NCBI RefSeq assembly: GCF_900177245.1 | Contig: NZ_FXBM01000004.1 | Span: forward strand, 1-64,000 | Source: Rathayibacter oskolensis | GTDB taxonomy: Bacteria > Actinomycetota > Actinomycetes > Actinomycetales > Microbacteriaceae | DNA length: 64,000 nt | Reading direction: 5' to 3' | Part shown: in pieces, positions 39,774-48,426 of the stretch | Numbering within the stretch: the stretch's first letter is position 1 | Layout: each line of letters begins with the position of its first letter | Position numbers and translations under genes: made by a program | Notes under the pieces: generated by a model | Told to the model about the DNA's origin: nothing | Seen by the model: the letters and a program-made list of their open reading frames with translations, nothing else | Database searches by the model: none

Positions 39774-39794
39774 GAGGCTCCGGAGTGACGGGGT

Positions 39795-39824
39795 CCGCCC
39801 CGCCCGAGGAGACGGGCGGGGCGG
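39795..39824 (-). terminator. Strong hairpin after the major TasA-like gene
   Basis: CCGCCCCGCCCG (39795-39806) and CGGGCGGGGCGG (39813-39824) form a perfect 12-bp stem with an AGGAGA loop. It lies in the 68-bp gap between the TasA-like stop and the next gene. Partial termination or 3'-end protection here would give more fibre subunit than anchor and peptidase. Confidence 0.6.
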
Positions 39825-39841
39825 AGACGGGCGGGTCGGGA

Positions 39842-40552
39842 CTACTTCTGGATGCCGTCGCGCTGGATGGCGGCGGCGGTGAAGGTGATCTCGGCCGCGG
39901 CGTTCTCGTAGTCGTTGTCGGCCTCGGTCGGCAGCTCGAGCTCGATCAGCATGTTGAGCGCGACGTCGCCGGCGTCGGAGGGGAAGGTGCCGGTCGCGGT
40001 CGGCGTCACGCCGAAGTCGCCGGGCTCGAAGTCGACGGCGGTGCCGAGGTCGGCGAGCACGCCCGTGCTGGTCGGGGTCGCGACCCCGGCGCAGGTGTAG
40101 GGGCCCTCGAGTCCGCCGGGGACCGCGGGCGCGTTCACCCACGGCACCGTGCAGGTCGTGATCGTGTAGGTCAGGCCGTCCTCGCCCGTGACGAGCGACT
40201 CGCCGGGGCCGTCGAGGGCGGGGTCGTCGGTCCCGAGGGTCTCGCCGTCCTCGACCGCCTGCGAGAAGCGCACGGCCGAGACGAGGTCTCCGTCGTTGGT
40301 CGCGTTCGGCAGCTCGAGCACGAGCGGCCGCTGCACGGTGTCGCCGGGAGCGATGTCCTCGACGACGTAGGTGCCGGTCGCCTCGATGTCGAGCTGACCG
40401 GCGTCGACGGTGGTCGAGGCGGTGTCGGAGTCGGTGAACACGGCGAAGGCGCCGGCGCCGGCGAGGGCTCCCGCGGCCAGGAGGACTCCGCCGGTGAGGG
40501 CGATCTTCTTCCAGCGGCGGTTCGGGGTGGGCTGAGGTGCTGCGGAGGTCAT
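39842..40552 (-). CDS. TasA/CalY-like major fibre subunit candidate
   Basis: 236 residues. The signal ALTGGVLLAAGALAGAGAFAVFTDSDTASTTVDAGQLDIEATG (~18-60) is the hallmark of TasA/CalY (camelysin) proteins, where the hydrophobic stretch leads directly into FTDSDTAS--VDAGxLDI. A beta-sandwich follows with TYVVEDIAPGDTVQRPLVLEL and SAVRFSQAVEDG, plus a Cys pair (TTCTVPW, YTCAGV). In Bacillus such proteins form biofilm fibres after cleavage by SipW; a sipW gene lies 740 bp downstream in the same operon. ATG 40552 is preceded by AAAGGAA. Confidence 0.82.
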   Translation of the reverse strand: MTSAAPQPTPNRRWKKIALTGGVLLAAGALAGAGAFAVFTDSDTASTTVDAGQLDIEATGTYVVEDIAPGDTVQRPLVLELPNATNDGDLVSAVRFSQAVEDGETLGTDDPALDGPGESLVTGEDGLTYTITTCTVPWVNAPAVPGGLEGPYTCAGVATPTSTGVLADLGTAVDFEPGDFGVTPTATGTFPSDAGDVALNMLIELELPTEADNDYENAAAEITFTAAAIQRDGIQK

Positions 40553-40650
40553 GGCGACCGTTCCTTTCTGGTGGGTGCCCGAGTCGGGCCTGGTCTCCAT
40601 CACGCGGGCGTGCGCAGGACGGGATGGAAGGTTCTGGGGGCGGGGGCGCA

Positions 40651-43600
40651 TCAGCAGCCCCTCGCGGTCGCGACGGCCGGCTGCGTGACGGCCGTCGAGG
40701 CGGGGGAGGCGACTCCGAGCCACCGGTGCAGGTCGGGTCGGACCCGCCACTGGTAGCTGCGGCCCTCGCCGACCCGGTCGTCGGTGAAGGTCGTCCCCGA
40801 GGGAGTCGCCACCACGCTCCACGCGCCGGGCGTCGCGCCGGCGAGGCGGCGCTCGAGCGTGTAGCCCGTGGTGCCGGGCGCGGCGGCCCAGGACACGACG
40901 GTGCTCGGGCGGCCGCTGACGCAGCTCGAGACGGGGGTCGCGACGACGGAGGAGCGGGTCCAGGTGCCGAGGCCGATCGAGCCGGCCGTCGAGTCGGTGT
41001 CGGTGAAGCCGCGGAGGGCCAGTGGCGCCGGGTCGACGGAGACGGTGATCGTGCTCGACGCCGTGAGGGAGCCGTCGGTCACCGTGTAGGCGATCGGGAC
41101 GGAGCCCGTGAATCCGGCGGGGGGCGTGTAGCTGCAGGTGCCGGCGGCGCAGGTGAGGGTGCCGCGCGGCACGGTGCCGGTGGAGGCGAGGGTCAGCGTC
41201 GCCCCCGCATCCGGATCGGTGTCGTTGGCGAGGGGCGCGACCGAGACGGCGGCGCCTCCGGTGGTGGCGACGACGCGGTCGGGCCGGGCGACGGGCGCCC
41301 GGTTCACCGCGGTGACGGTGACCGTGACGCGCACGTTCCAGGTGCCGTAGGTGCTCGAGAGCGCGTAGTCGAAGACGTCGGTGCCGACGAAGGAGGCGAT
41401 CGGCCGGTAGGTGCACTGCCCCCGGGTGGCACCGGAGTCGACGCAGGTGACCGACCCGACGACCGGGGTGGCGGGGGCGGGCGCGGCGGCGCCTCCGACG
41501 ACCTTCGGCGCAGCCGAGAGCTGGGCCCGCGAGAACGTCGCGCCGGTGGCGGCGGGCCCGTCGTTCGCGAGCACGTCGATCACGACCGAGCCGCCCTGCA
41601 CGACGGTGGCGGAGTCGGCCTGCGGGTCGGGCACCACCGCGATCGTCACCGAGGCGGAGCGCGTGATCGCGCTGCCGGTGGGCGGAGTCGCGGTGACGGT
41701 CGCCGTGTTCGCGATGGTGCCGGCCGTGACGTCGGCCGCGGTGGTCGTGTAGGTGGCGGTCGCGGTGACGACCTGGGCCGGGGCGAGCCTCCCGGCGGTG
41801 GCCGGCCAGGTGTAGGTCAGCGACGAGAGGCCCTGCTTGGGATCGGTGATCGCGACACCGGTCAGGGTGGTGTTGCCCGTGTTGGTCGCGCGGAACGTGT
41901 AGGTGACGACGCTGCCCGCCGCGCTGATGAACGCGGGGTTCGCCGTCTTGGTGAAGGCGAGGTCGGCGGCGCGCGTGAGCGTGACCGTGCGGCTCGCGGT
42001 GCTCGTGACCGCGGAGCCCGTGGGCGGGGTTCCGGTCGCGGTCGCCGTGTTGACGACCGAGCCCGCGTCGATGTCGGCCTGGGTGAGCGTGTAGGTGGCG
42101 GTCGCGCCGACCGACTGGGCGACTCCGAGCTGCCCCGCCGTGCCCGGCCAGGTGCCGTAGACGACGGTGACCTTGGGGTCGGCGATGGCGACCGCGGTGA
42201 GCGGCACGTTGCCGGTGTTCGAGACGGTGAACGAGTAGGCGATCGTCGCGCCGACCGTGGAGCCCGCGGTGAGCGCGCCGGTCTTGGTGAGCGCGATGGC
42301 GGGGGCGTAGCGGATCGGCGTGTTGACCGTGGAGGTGGCCGTGACGGTCGCCGGAGTCGCCGCGAGGGTGCGGCCGCTGACCGTCGCCGTGTTGGTGAGC
42401 GCGGTGCCCGAGTTGATGTCGGCCTGCGTCACCGTGTAGGCCGCGGAGGTGAAGGTCGCGCTCGCTCCGGGCGCGAGCGTCGTGCTCGTGGGCGTGATCC
42501 CGGTGACCTTCGGGTCGGTGACGGCGACGTTCTGCAGCGTCACGTTGCCGGTGTTGCGCGCGACGAAGCTGTAGGTGATGCGCTCGCCCGCGTCGGCCTG
42601 CCCGTTGACGATCGTCTCGGTGAGCGCGCCGCTCTTCGCGAGCGTGATCGCCGGGGCGGGAGTCGTGATGGCGGCGGTGACCGTGGCCGTCCTGCTGGTC
42701 ACGGCCGTCGTCGTCGTGTTCACGGTCTTGGTGGCGGTGGCCGTCGCGGTGTTCACGAGCGAGCCGGCGACCGCCTCCGCCGCCGTGACGGTATGGCTGC
42801 CGGTGCAGGTGACCGTGGCGAGCGCCGCGAGCGTGGTCGTCGGGCAGGTGACGGTCGGGACCTTCGGGTCCGAGACGGCGACTCCGGTCAGCGTGCCGTT
42901 GATCGCGCCGTTCGTCACGACGAACTGGTAGGGGATGACCGAGCCCTCGGAGTAGGTCGCGGGCTGCGTCGTGGTGCGGTCGATCTGCTTGACCAGCGTG
43001 ATGTCGTCGAGCGTGTTGATCGACGAGACGCTCACGTTGCGGATCAGGTGGGTGTCGCTCGATCCGCCGGTGGACGCAGTGAAGCCGAGCTTGTAGGTGA
43101 GGGGCGCCGCGGTCGTCATCGTGAACTGCATCACCTGCGTCAGAGCCGAGGCGGCGAGACCGGCGGAGGCGCCGTAGTAGACGGTCACGACGGGGAACGT
43201 CGCGGGCGAGATCGTCACGCGCACGGTGCGGCCGGCGCTCGCCGCCGGGGCGCCCGTGTCGCCGAGGTTGACGGTGGGGCGGAGGGAGGTGCCGGGCGCG
43301 ACTCCCTGGAGGTAGCAGTAGCCCGTCCTCCCCTGCCCCGGCCCGCGGGCGACGATGCGGTTGCCCACCGTGCCCGGAGGGGCGGGCGTCGTCGGGCAGC
43401 CCGCGCCGAGGCCGCCCTGGCTGCTCGAGTAGTTGCCGTAGACGTCGAGCCCGATGCCGAGGTAGCCGCCGTTGACCCCGTCGACCGTCGTCGACTGCCC
43501 GTAGCCGAGCGAGCCGCCCGGCGCGCCCGCCGCGGTGAGCGAGCGCGAGCCGTCGGTGAGGAAGAAGCCGATGCCGTCGGCGCCCTGCAGCCCGAGGACG

Positions 43601-44019
43601 GCCTGGTACTGGTACTGGTCGAACTGCACGTCGAGCCCGCCGGTGGCCGGGATGGGGCGATTGTAGATCGCGCCGCCCTTGGCGTTGGTGCGGGTGTCGG
43701 TCAGCTGCAGGAACCCGGGGCTGGTGCTCGCGCGGGGGGCGTCGGTGCGGTTGGCGCAGACGCCGAGCGTCGAGGATCCGGTCGGCGGCGCGGCGGTCGC
43801 CCGCGTGATGCAGGCGGAGTCGAGGGCCTGCCAGGCGGAGTCGGGGACGCTCGTGCCGCCGAACGCCTCCTGCACGAGGACGGTGGCGGCCTCGGCCTTC
43901 GTCGCGGGGACGACGACGAGGAGGACGGCGAGCAGCGCGAGGACGACGGTGAGGGCGAGGTCGCGGCGGTGTCGCAGCCCTGGTCGTCGGTGGCGCCGGA
44001 TCGCGCGCACTTCCGTCAT
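40651..44019 (-). CDS. Large secreted adhesin: L-type lectin-like domain, DUF11-type repeats, cadherin-like and Fn3-like domains
   Basis: 1122 residues from ATG 44019. A Sec signal (LALTVVLALLAVLLVVVPATKAEA) is followed by a legume-lectin-like domain (residues ~50-330; FDQYQYQAVLGLQGADGIGFFLTDG, LGIGLDVYGNY). Four DUF11/DUF7507-like repeats (about 345-800) each have a YSFxVxNTGNVxLxxVxVxDPK core. Two cadherin-like or tandem Ig domains follow (VLANDGPAATGATF, PLANDTDPDAGATLTL), then an Fn3-like C-terminus ending without sorting signal or anchor. It is the first gene of the surface-fibre locus, 98 bp before the TasA-like gene. Its probable role is binding glycans or connecting fibres; no enzymatic domain. 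Confidence 0.78.
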   Translation of the reverse strand: MTEVRAIRRHRRPGLRHRRDLALTVVLALLAVLLVVVPATKAEAATVLVQEAFGGTSVPDSAWQALDSACITRATAAPPTGSSTLGVCANRTDAPRASTSPGFLQLTDTRTNAKGGAIYNRPIPATGGLDVQFDQYQYQAVLGLQGADGIGFFLTDGSRSLTAAGAPGGSLGYGQSTTVDGVNGGYLGIGLDVYGNYSSSQGGLGAGCPTTPAPPGTVGNRIVARGPGQGRTGYCYLQGVAPGTSLRPTVNLGDTGAPAASAGRTVRVTISPATFPVVTVYYGASAGLAASALTQVMQFTMTTAAPLTYKLGFTASTGGSSDTHLIRNVSVSSINTLDDITLVKQIDRTTTQPATYSEGSVIPYQFVVTNGAINGTLTGVAVSDPKVPTVTCPTTTLAALATVTCTGSHTVTAAEAVAGSLVNTATATATKTVNTTTTAVTSRTATVTAAITTPAPAITLAKSGALTETIVNGQADAGERITYSFVARNTGNVTLQNVAVTDPKVTGITPTSTTLAPGASATFTSAAYTVTQADINSGTALTNTATVSGRTLAATPATVTATSTVNTPIRYAPAIALTKTGALTAGSTVGATIAYSFTVSNTGNVPLTAVAIADPKVTVVYGTWPGTAGQLGVAQSVGATATYTLTQADIDAGSVVNTATATGTPPTGSAVTSTASRTVTLTRAADLAFTKTANPAFISAAGSVVTYTFRATNTGNTTLTGVAITDPKQGLSSLTYTWPATAGRLAPAQVVTATATYTTTAADVTAGTIANTATVTATPPTGSAITRSASVTIAVVPDPQADSATVVQGGSVVIDVLANDGPAATGATFSRAQLSAAPKVVGGAAAPAPATPVVGSVTCVDSGATRGQCTYRPIASFVGTDVFDYALSSTYGTWNVRVTVTVTAVNRAPVARPDRVVATTGGAAVSVAPLANDTDPDAGATLTLASTGTVPRGTLTCAAGTCSYTPPAGFTGSVPIAYTVTDGSLTASSTITVSVDPAPLALRGFTDTDSTAGSIGLGTWTRSSVVATPVSSCVSGRPSTVVSWAAAPGTTGYTLERRLAGATPGAWSVVATPSGTTFTDDRVGEGRSYQWRVRPDLHRWLGVASPASTAVTQPAVATARGC

Positions 44020-44492
44020 GACCCGGTACCTCTCTGAACCGCTCACCGGCCGATCCGGGTCGAGCAGGCATCAAGATACGGTCGGCCGGGGGACAAAATG
44101 GCACCCTAACTGGGCACACGAGGGACCAATCCAGGGACGCGCGTTCGGGGGGTGCTCAGCGGGGGTTCGGTCGCTGAGGATGTGGGGTTCACAGAGTTCT
44201 CAGGAACGGTGTCGCGAGACGGCAGCCGGGGTGGTGTGCCCGAGCGCCGAAGGGCGGCGGATTCGGCCTGATTCCGCGCCGCTCCGGGTGTCCGTGGGGG
44301 AGATCGCCTCGCTCGACGGGTGATTCGCGCCGCTTTCAGCGACGCTGCCAGGGCTGGAGCGCGGGAAGGACGCTCCGGTTCTGCCCGAAGGGACTGGCGG
44401 AGAATGCCGTCGCGCTGACGCGAGTCCGCGAGGGCGTTGCGGCGGCTGACGCGTCGTCACGACGGGACGAGCGTCTCCCGCCCCGTCGACCC
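44020..44492. other. Intergenic region without a recognisable gene
   Basis: 473 bp upstream of the adhesin and downstream of the 12-gene operon. The part nearest the adhesin (44020-44130) is less G/C-rich and should hold its promoter, but I see no convincing -35/-10 pair. An AGAGAGG ribosome site precedes the adhesin ATG. A weak hairpin GGAGCG/CGCTCC lies at 44356-44376 and may help to end the operon transcript. No small ORF with convincing coding character. Confidence 0.5.
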
Positions 44493-45701
44493 TCACTCCG
44501 GGTGCGGTGGCAGGAGGAGGAGCAGGACGAGCGAGCCGCCGCCGAGGGCGAGCATGGTCACCGTCATGGGGAGGAGCGCTCCTCCGCCGAGGCCGACGAG
44601 CGGGGAGACGACCGCACCGGTGCAGAACTGAGCGAATCCGATCGCGGCGGCGGCGGACCCGTTGGATCGGCTGACGCGGTTCAGGGCGAGGCCGACCAGG
44701 TTCGGGCCGTTCAGATTGATCGTCGCCATCGACCAGGTGAGGCACGCCGCCACCACCCAGGTCGGCGCTCCGACTGCCGAGGCGAGTGCCGTCGCGACGG
44801 TGCCGGTGAGCGACCCGGTGAGCCCGATCGCCACGATCCGATGCGAATCCCTCGCGGGCAGGAGCCGGTTGACGACGAAGTTGAGCGTCACGCCGATCGC
44901 ACTGTTGACCGCGAAGAGCAGTCCGTAGCCGACGGCGTCGATCCCGAGGATGCTCTGGTAGACGAACGGCGACGCCGCGACGTAGGCGATCAGCGAACCG
45001 TAGGAGCCCGCCTGGATCAGCACGTAGGCCCGGAACCGGCGGTTCATGACGTGCCGTGCGAGCCCGGCCAGACCGAACCACCGCTCGCCGGGGCCGCGGG
45101 TGCCGAGCGGGTGCGTCTCCGGCACGACGAACACGACGAGCAGCAGCACGAGGATCGCGCACGCCGCGATGAACCAGAGGGGACCGCGCCAGCCGAAGCC
45201 GGCCAGCAGCAGACCCCCGATGACCGGCGCGAGGATGTTCAGAGCGCCGCCCGCGACCGTGGTCGTCGTCAGGGCGCGCACGGTGCTGCGGCCCGCGCTG
45301 CGGTCGCGCACGATCGCTTTGCTGATCACCATCCCGGAGGCGCTCGCGACGCCCTGCACGAAGCGTGCGGCGACGAGCACGGCGGCCGTTGGGGCCAGGG
45401 CGCAGACCACGGCGGCCGCCGCGCACACGGTTGCGCCCAGGATGAGCGGGCCCCGGCGACCCCAGCGGTCCGACATCGGCCCGAACACCAGCTGACCCAC
45501 GGCGACGCCGATGAGCAGCGAGCTCATGCTCAGCTGCAGCATCGATGCCGACGTGTCCAGCGCCTCGCGCGCGGCGGGGAAGGCCGGGAGGAAGCCGTCG
45601 ATGCTGAAGGGAACCAGTGAGATGAGGACGGTCAGGCTGAGCAGGAGTCCGAAGCCGATGCCGGCCGCTTGCTCTCCGCCGGCGCGGGGGTCTGCGCTCA
45701 C
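44493..45701 (-). CDS. MFS transporter, Bcr/CflA type
   Basis: 402 residues with 12 predicted spans. The loop 2-3 motif reads GPMSDRWGRRGPLILGA and the first helix SLVPFSIDGFLPAFPA is the Bcr/CflA-type start (D in TM1). Helix 5 has GGALNILAPVIGGLL. These proteins are proton-driven exporters of drugs or small peptides/amino acids. It is the last gene of the M81 operon; GTG 45701 overlaps the stop of the preceding MFS gene, so it is co-translated. It may expel a degradation product or a toxic part of the substrate. Confidence 0.85.
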   Translation of the reverse strand: MSADPRAGGEQAAGIGFGLLLSLTVLISLVPFSIDGFLPAFPAAREALDTSASMLQLSMSSLLIGVAVGQLVFGPMSDRWGRRGPLILGATVCAAAAVVCALAPTAAVLVAARFVQGVASASGMVISKAIVRDRSAGRSTVRALTTTTVAGGALNILAPVIGGLLLAGFGWRGPLWFIAACAILVLLLVVFVVPETHPLGTRGPGERWFGLAGLARHVMNRRFRAYVLIQAGSYGSLIAYVAASPFVYQSILGIDAVGYGLLFAVNSAIGVTLNFVVNRLLPARDSHRIVAIGLTGSLTGTVATALASAVGAPTWVVAACLTWSMATINLNGPNLVGLALNRVSRSNGSAAAAIGFAQFCTGAVVSPLVGLGGGALLPMTVTMLALGGGSLVLLLLLPPHPE

Positions 45702-46939
45702 TCCGGCACGGTGACCGGGATCGGCGCCGTCGAGGGAGCGGGCGGCGTCGGGGGCGGCGGGACCCGCACCAGCACGACGACGACGATCGTCGCCACGAGC
45801 TGTGCCGCGACGACGCCCCACCAGAGGAGGGTTCCGCCGTCTGCGCCGCTGAGGAGACCGTAGGCGATCCCGAACACCAGCGGGCCGCCTCCGCTGCCGA
45901 TGTACGAGCCCGTCTGGACGATGCCCGTCGCTGCCGGCGTCGCCGGACCGGCTGTGCGGGAGACCACGAAGTGGGTGAGCCCGGGCCACCCCCACCCGGG
46001 ACCGAGCGCGAGGAGGACGCCCAGCACGTAGGCCCACGGCGCATCGATCGTCAGCAGTGCCGCTCCGAGCGCGGCAGTGCCCATCAGGCCGGCCGCCAGC
46101 GGCAGCGCGATGCGTGCACCGAAGCGGTCGGCGAGCCGACCCGAGACCGCGCGGATGACGGCGCCCAGCAGGCCTCCGGCGCTCAGCAGGATGCCGGCCA
46201 GAGCGTCCGGGATGCCGCGTTCGATGCCCGCCGTGACCGCGAACGCCGAGACCGCGCCGGCACCGGCCGCGCCGAGCGTGGTGGCGCTGGACAGCAGCAG
46301 GAGGTAGCGCAGCAGCGGCGGAGTGAGCCGCACGTGCACCCGTCTGCGCTGGGTGCCCGCGGCCGCGCGCGGGGGGCCGAAGCGCAGGAAGGCGATCAGC
46401 AGCAGCACGACGCCCAGAGCTGCCGCGCCGAACGCCCAGCGCCAGCCGAGCGTCAGCGCGAGGAGGGGGACCGTGAGGCCGGCCACGAAGGCGGCGAACG
46501 GCACTGCCGACTGCTTGATGCCGAAGGCGGTCGCGAGACGGCGCACGCCGACGCGCTGGCTGATCAGGTGGTTCGACGCCGGGTGCCCGAGGCCGTTCGC
46601 GGCACCGCCGACGACCGCCCAGACGATCAGCCACAGCGCGTCGGGGACGAGGAGCGCCGAGCCGAGGAGGCTCACCGCGGCACAGGCGTAGGTCAGCGCC
46701 AGGGCGACGCGATTGCCGATCCGGCTGATCAGACGACCGGACAGCATCGAGACGATCGAGGCGGCGGCCCAGTACATCGCGACGGCGAAGCCGAGCACCC
46801 ACGCGGGCAGCACGATGTCGCCCTGGATCTGCACGAAGAGCGAGCCGATCAGGAACACCGGCAGGCCGCCGGCGATGGTCGCACCCACCGCGAGCGAGAC
46901 CGCGACGCGCCCCGACGGCGCCCGCCCGGCCGCGCTCAT
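45698..46939 (-). CDS. MFS transporter (OFA/CynX-like)
   Basis: 413 residues and 12 predicted spans. The motif between helices 2 and 3 is SGRLISRIGNRVALALTY, and between 8 and 9 SGRLADRFGARIALPLAAG. NHLISQRVGVRRLATAFGIKQSAVPFAAFVAGL (about 125-157) is typical of CynX/NimT-like MFS carriers. The substrate is unknown. The ATG overlaps the stop of the first M81 gene (ATGA) and the stop overlaps the next MFS gene, tying both transporters to the peptidase array. Confidence 0.83.
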   Translation of the reverse strand: MSAAGRAPSGRVAVSLAVGATIAGGLPVFLIGSLFVQIQGDIVLPAWVLGFAVAMYWAAASIVSMLSGRLISRIGNRVALALTYACAAVSLLGSALLVPDALWLIVWAVVGGAANGLGHPASNHLISQRVGVRRLATAFGIKQSAVPFAAFVAGLTVPLLALTLGWRWAFGAAALGVVLLLIAFLRFGPPRAAAGTQRRRVHVRLTPPLLRYLLLLSSATTLGAAGAGAVSAFAVTAGIERGIPDALAGILLSAGGLLGAVIRAVSGRLADRFGARIALPLAAGLMGTAALGAALLTIDAPWAYVLGVLLALGPGWGWPGLTHFVVSRTAGPATPAATGIVQTGSYIGSGGGPLVFGIAYGLLSGADGGTLLWWGVVAAQLVATIVVVVLVRVPPPPTPPAPSTAPIPVTVPE

Positions 46940-48426
46940 GACGCCGACGGCACGAGACGGGCCGTCAGATCGACAGGGAAGTCGCGGTCGAGGGGGAAGA
47001 GCGGACGGTGCACGCGGGTGAACCTGATCCGCTCGGGATCGAGATCGGTGCCGCCGGGGGTCAGGGCCAGGAAGGAGCTGTTCGCCACGGCGAGCTGCGT
47101 CGGGAACTGGTAGCCGTTCTTCACCACCACCGCGTCGTACCCGGTGGGGTCGATCCAGGCGCCGTCCTTCTGCACGCCCGGCGGGAAGGCCGGATCGCCA
47201 GGAGCGATGAAGGCCGAGCGCGAGCGCTGCACCAGCACGTCGACTCCGCGACCGCGCAGCAGCGCGCCGACGGGCTCGGGGTCGCCGACGAGGCTCGGGA
47301 CGAGCGAGACGACCCGCCACGGTCCGGCGACCGGGCCGCCGTGGCGCGGGTCGAGTCCCGCGCCGATGCTCAGGGTGAGCGTGGCACCGGCGCCGGCCGC
47401 GACGGCCTCCGCGACGGCCGCCGGATCCGTGATGCCGGTGAACAGGATCCTGCGCCGCTGGGTGAGGGGGCGCGCCATCGTCTCGTGGAGGGCGTAGGTG
47501 AGGTCGCCGCTCCCGCCGGCGGTGACGTTGTCGCCGGAGTCGCTGATGACGACCGGGGCGGGGGCGCCCGAGTCGACGAAGTCGAGGGCCTCGGCGAACG
47601 AGCCGACGTGGTCGACGACGATCGCGAAGTCCTCCCGCGCGTCCCAGTAGGCCCGGGCGAGCTCCTCGGCGCAGGCCAGCGCCGCTTCCGCGTCGTCTCC
47701 CGTGACGAAGGCGGAGGCGGCGCAGCGCGGCTCGTCCGCCCACGCGAATCCGATGTACAGGTTCGCGTCGAGCACGCCGTGGTCGACGATGGCCGGCAGC
47801 AGTCGTCCGAAGACCGACCGGCCGGGCTCGACCACGGTCGAGGTGCGCTCACCGGGCAGCAGCACCGGGATCCGCACCCAGGCCTTCGCCGGCTTCGTGC
47901 CGCGGCGGATGGTCGCGACCAGGTTCTGCACGGCGCGCTCGCGGGTCAGAAGGTGGTCGATGTGCGGAGCGTGCCGGTGGCAGGCCGCGAGATCGACGAG
48001 TCCCGCCAGGGTCTCGGAGAGGTTCCCGTGCGGGTCCATCGAGGCCGAGAGCACCGGACCGGGTCCGACGACGTCGCGAACCAGACCGACCAGTGCCTCC
48101 TCCGCATCCTCCCGGCCGAGGACCGTGGCCGCGCCGTGGATCGGCAGGTAGACGCCGTCCACGGGCCCGGCGGCGGTGAGCGTCTCGCGGATCTCCTCGA
48201 GCAGCGCATCGAAGAGCACGGGATCGATGGGCCCGGACGCGCCGGTCACGGCGTGCACCACGGGCACCCACTCGATCTGCGCCGCGGTCTCCTCCCCCAG
48301 CCACTCGGCGAAGGGGAAGGACTCGACGAGCTCCTGCCCGCGCCGGAAGGAGAAGTCGCTCTCGGTGGTGACGTGCGCGGTGAAGGTGCTGGACTCGATG
48401 TGGACACCGACGATCGCGATGCGCAT
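46936..48426 (-). CDS. M81 family metallopeptidase (MlrC-like), paralogue A
   Basis: 496 residues, the full length of M81/MlrC proteins. N-terminal DUF1485-type domain: Glu11 in IESSTF, His97 in LPIHGAA, Asp131 and His133 in SMDPHGN, His155 in RHAPH. The ligand spacing H-34-D-2-H-22-H is the one I recall for microcystinase MlrC. The invariant LLPGERTST and a C-terminal domain with SDSGDNVTAGGSGD, VVVKNGYQF and TPGGTD follow. MlrC cleaves linearised peptides; the substrate here is unknown. No signal peptide. Its start overlaps the stop of paralogue B (TGATG). Relative to the others it is unusual in the C-terminal part (FAEALDFVDSGAPAP). Confidence 0.9.
   Translation of the reverse strand: MRIAIVGVHIESSTFTAHVTTESDFSFRRGQELVESFPFAEWLGEETAAQIEWVPVVHAVTGASGPIDPVLFDALLEEIRETLTAAGPVDGVYLPIHGAATVLGREDAEEALVGLVRDVVGPGPVLSASMDPHGNLSETLAGLVDLAACHRHAPHIDHLLTRERAVQNLVATIRRGTKPAKAWVRIPVLLPGERTSTVVEPGRSVFGRLLPAIVDHGVLDANLYIGFAWADEPRCAASAFVTGDDAEAALACAEELARAYWDAREDFAIVVDHVGSFAEALDFVDSGAPAPVVISDSGDNVTAGGSGDLTYALHETMARPLTQRRRILFTGITDPAAVAEAVAAGAGATLTLSIGAGLDPRHGGPVAGPWRVVSLVPSLVGDPEPVGALLRGRGVDVLVQRSRSAFIAPGDPAFPPGVQKDGAWIDPTGYDAVVVKNGYQFPTQLAVANSSFLALTPGGTDLDPERIRFTRVHRPLFPLDRDFPVDLTARLVPSAS

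Noticed and set aside
40537-44037. A 1166-codon plus-strand open frame opposite the adhesin
   Set aside because: The translation is Arg/Gly/Asp-rich without any motif, while the opposite strand has a signal peptide and clear repeated domains.
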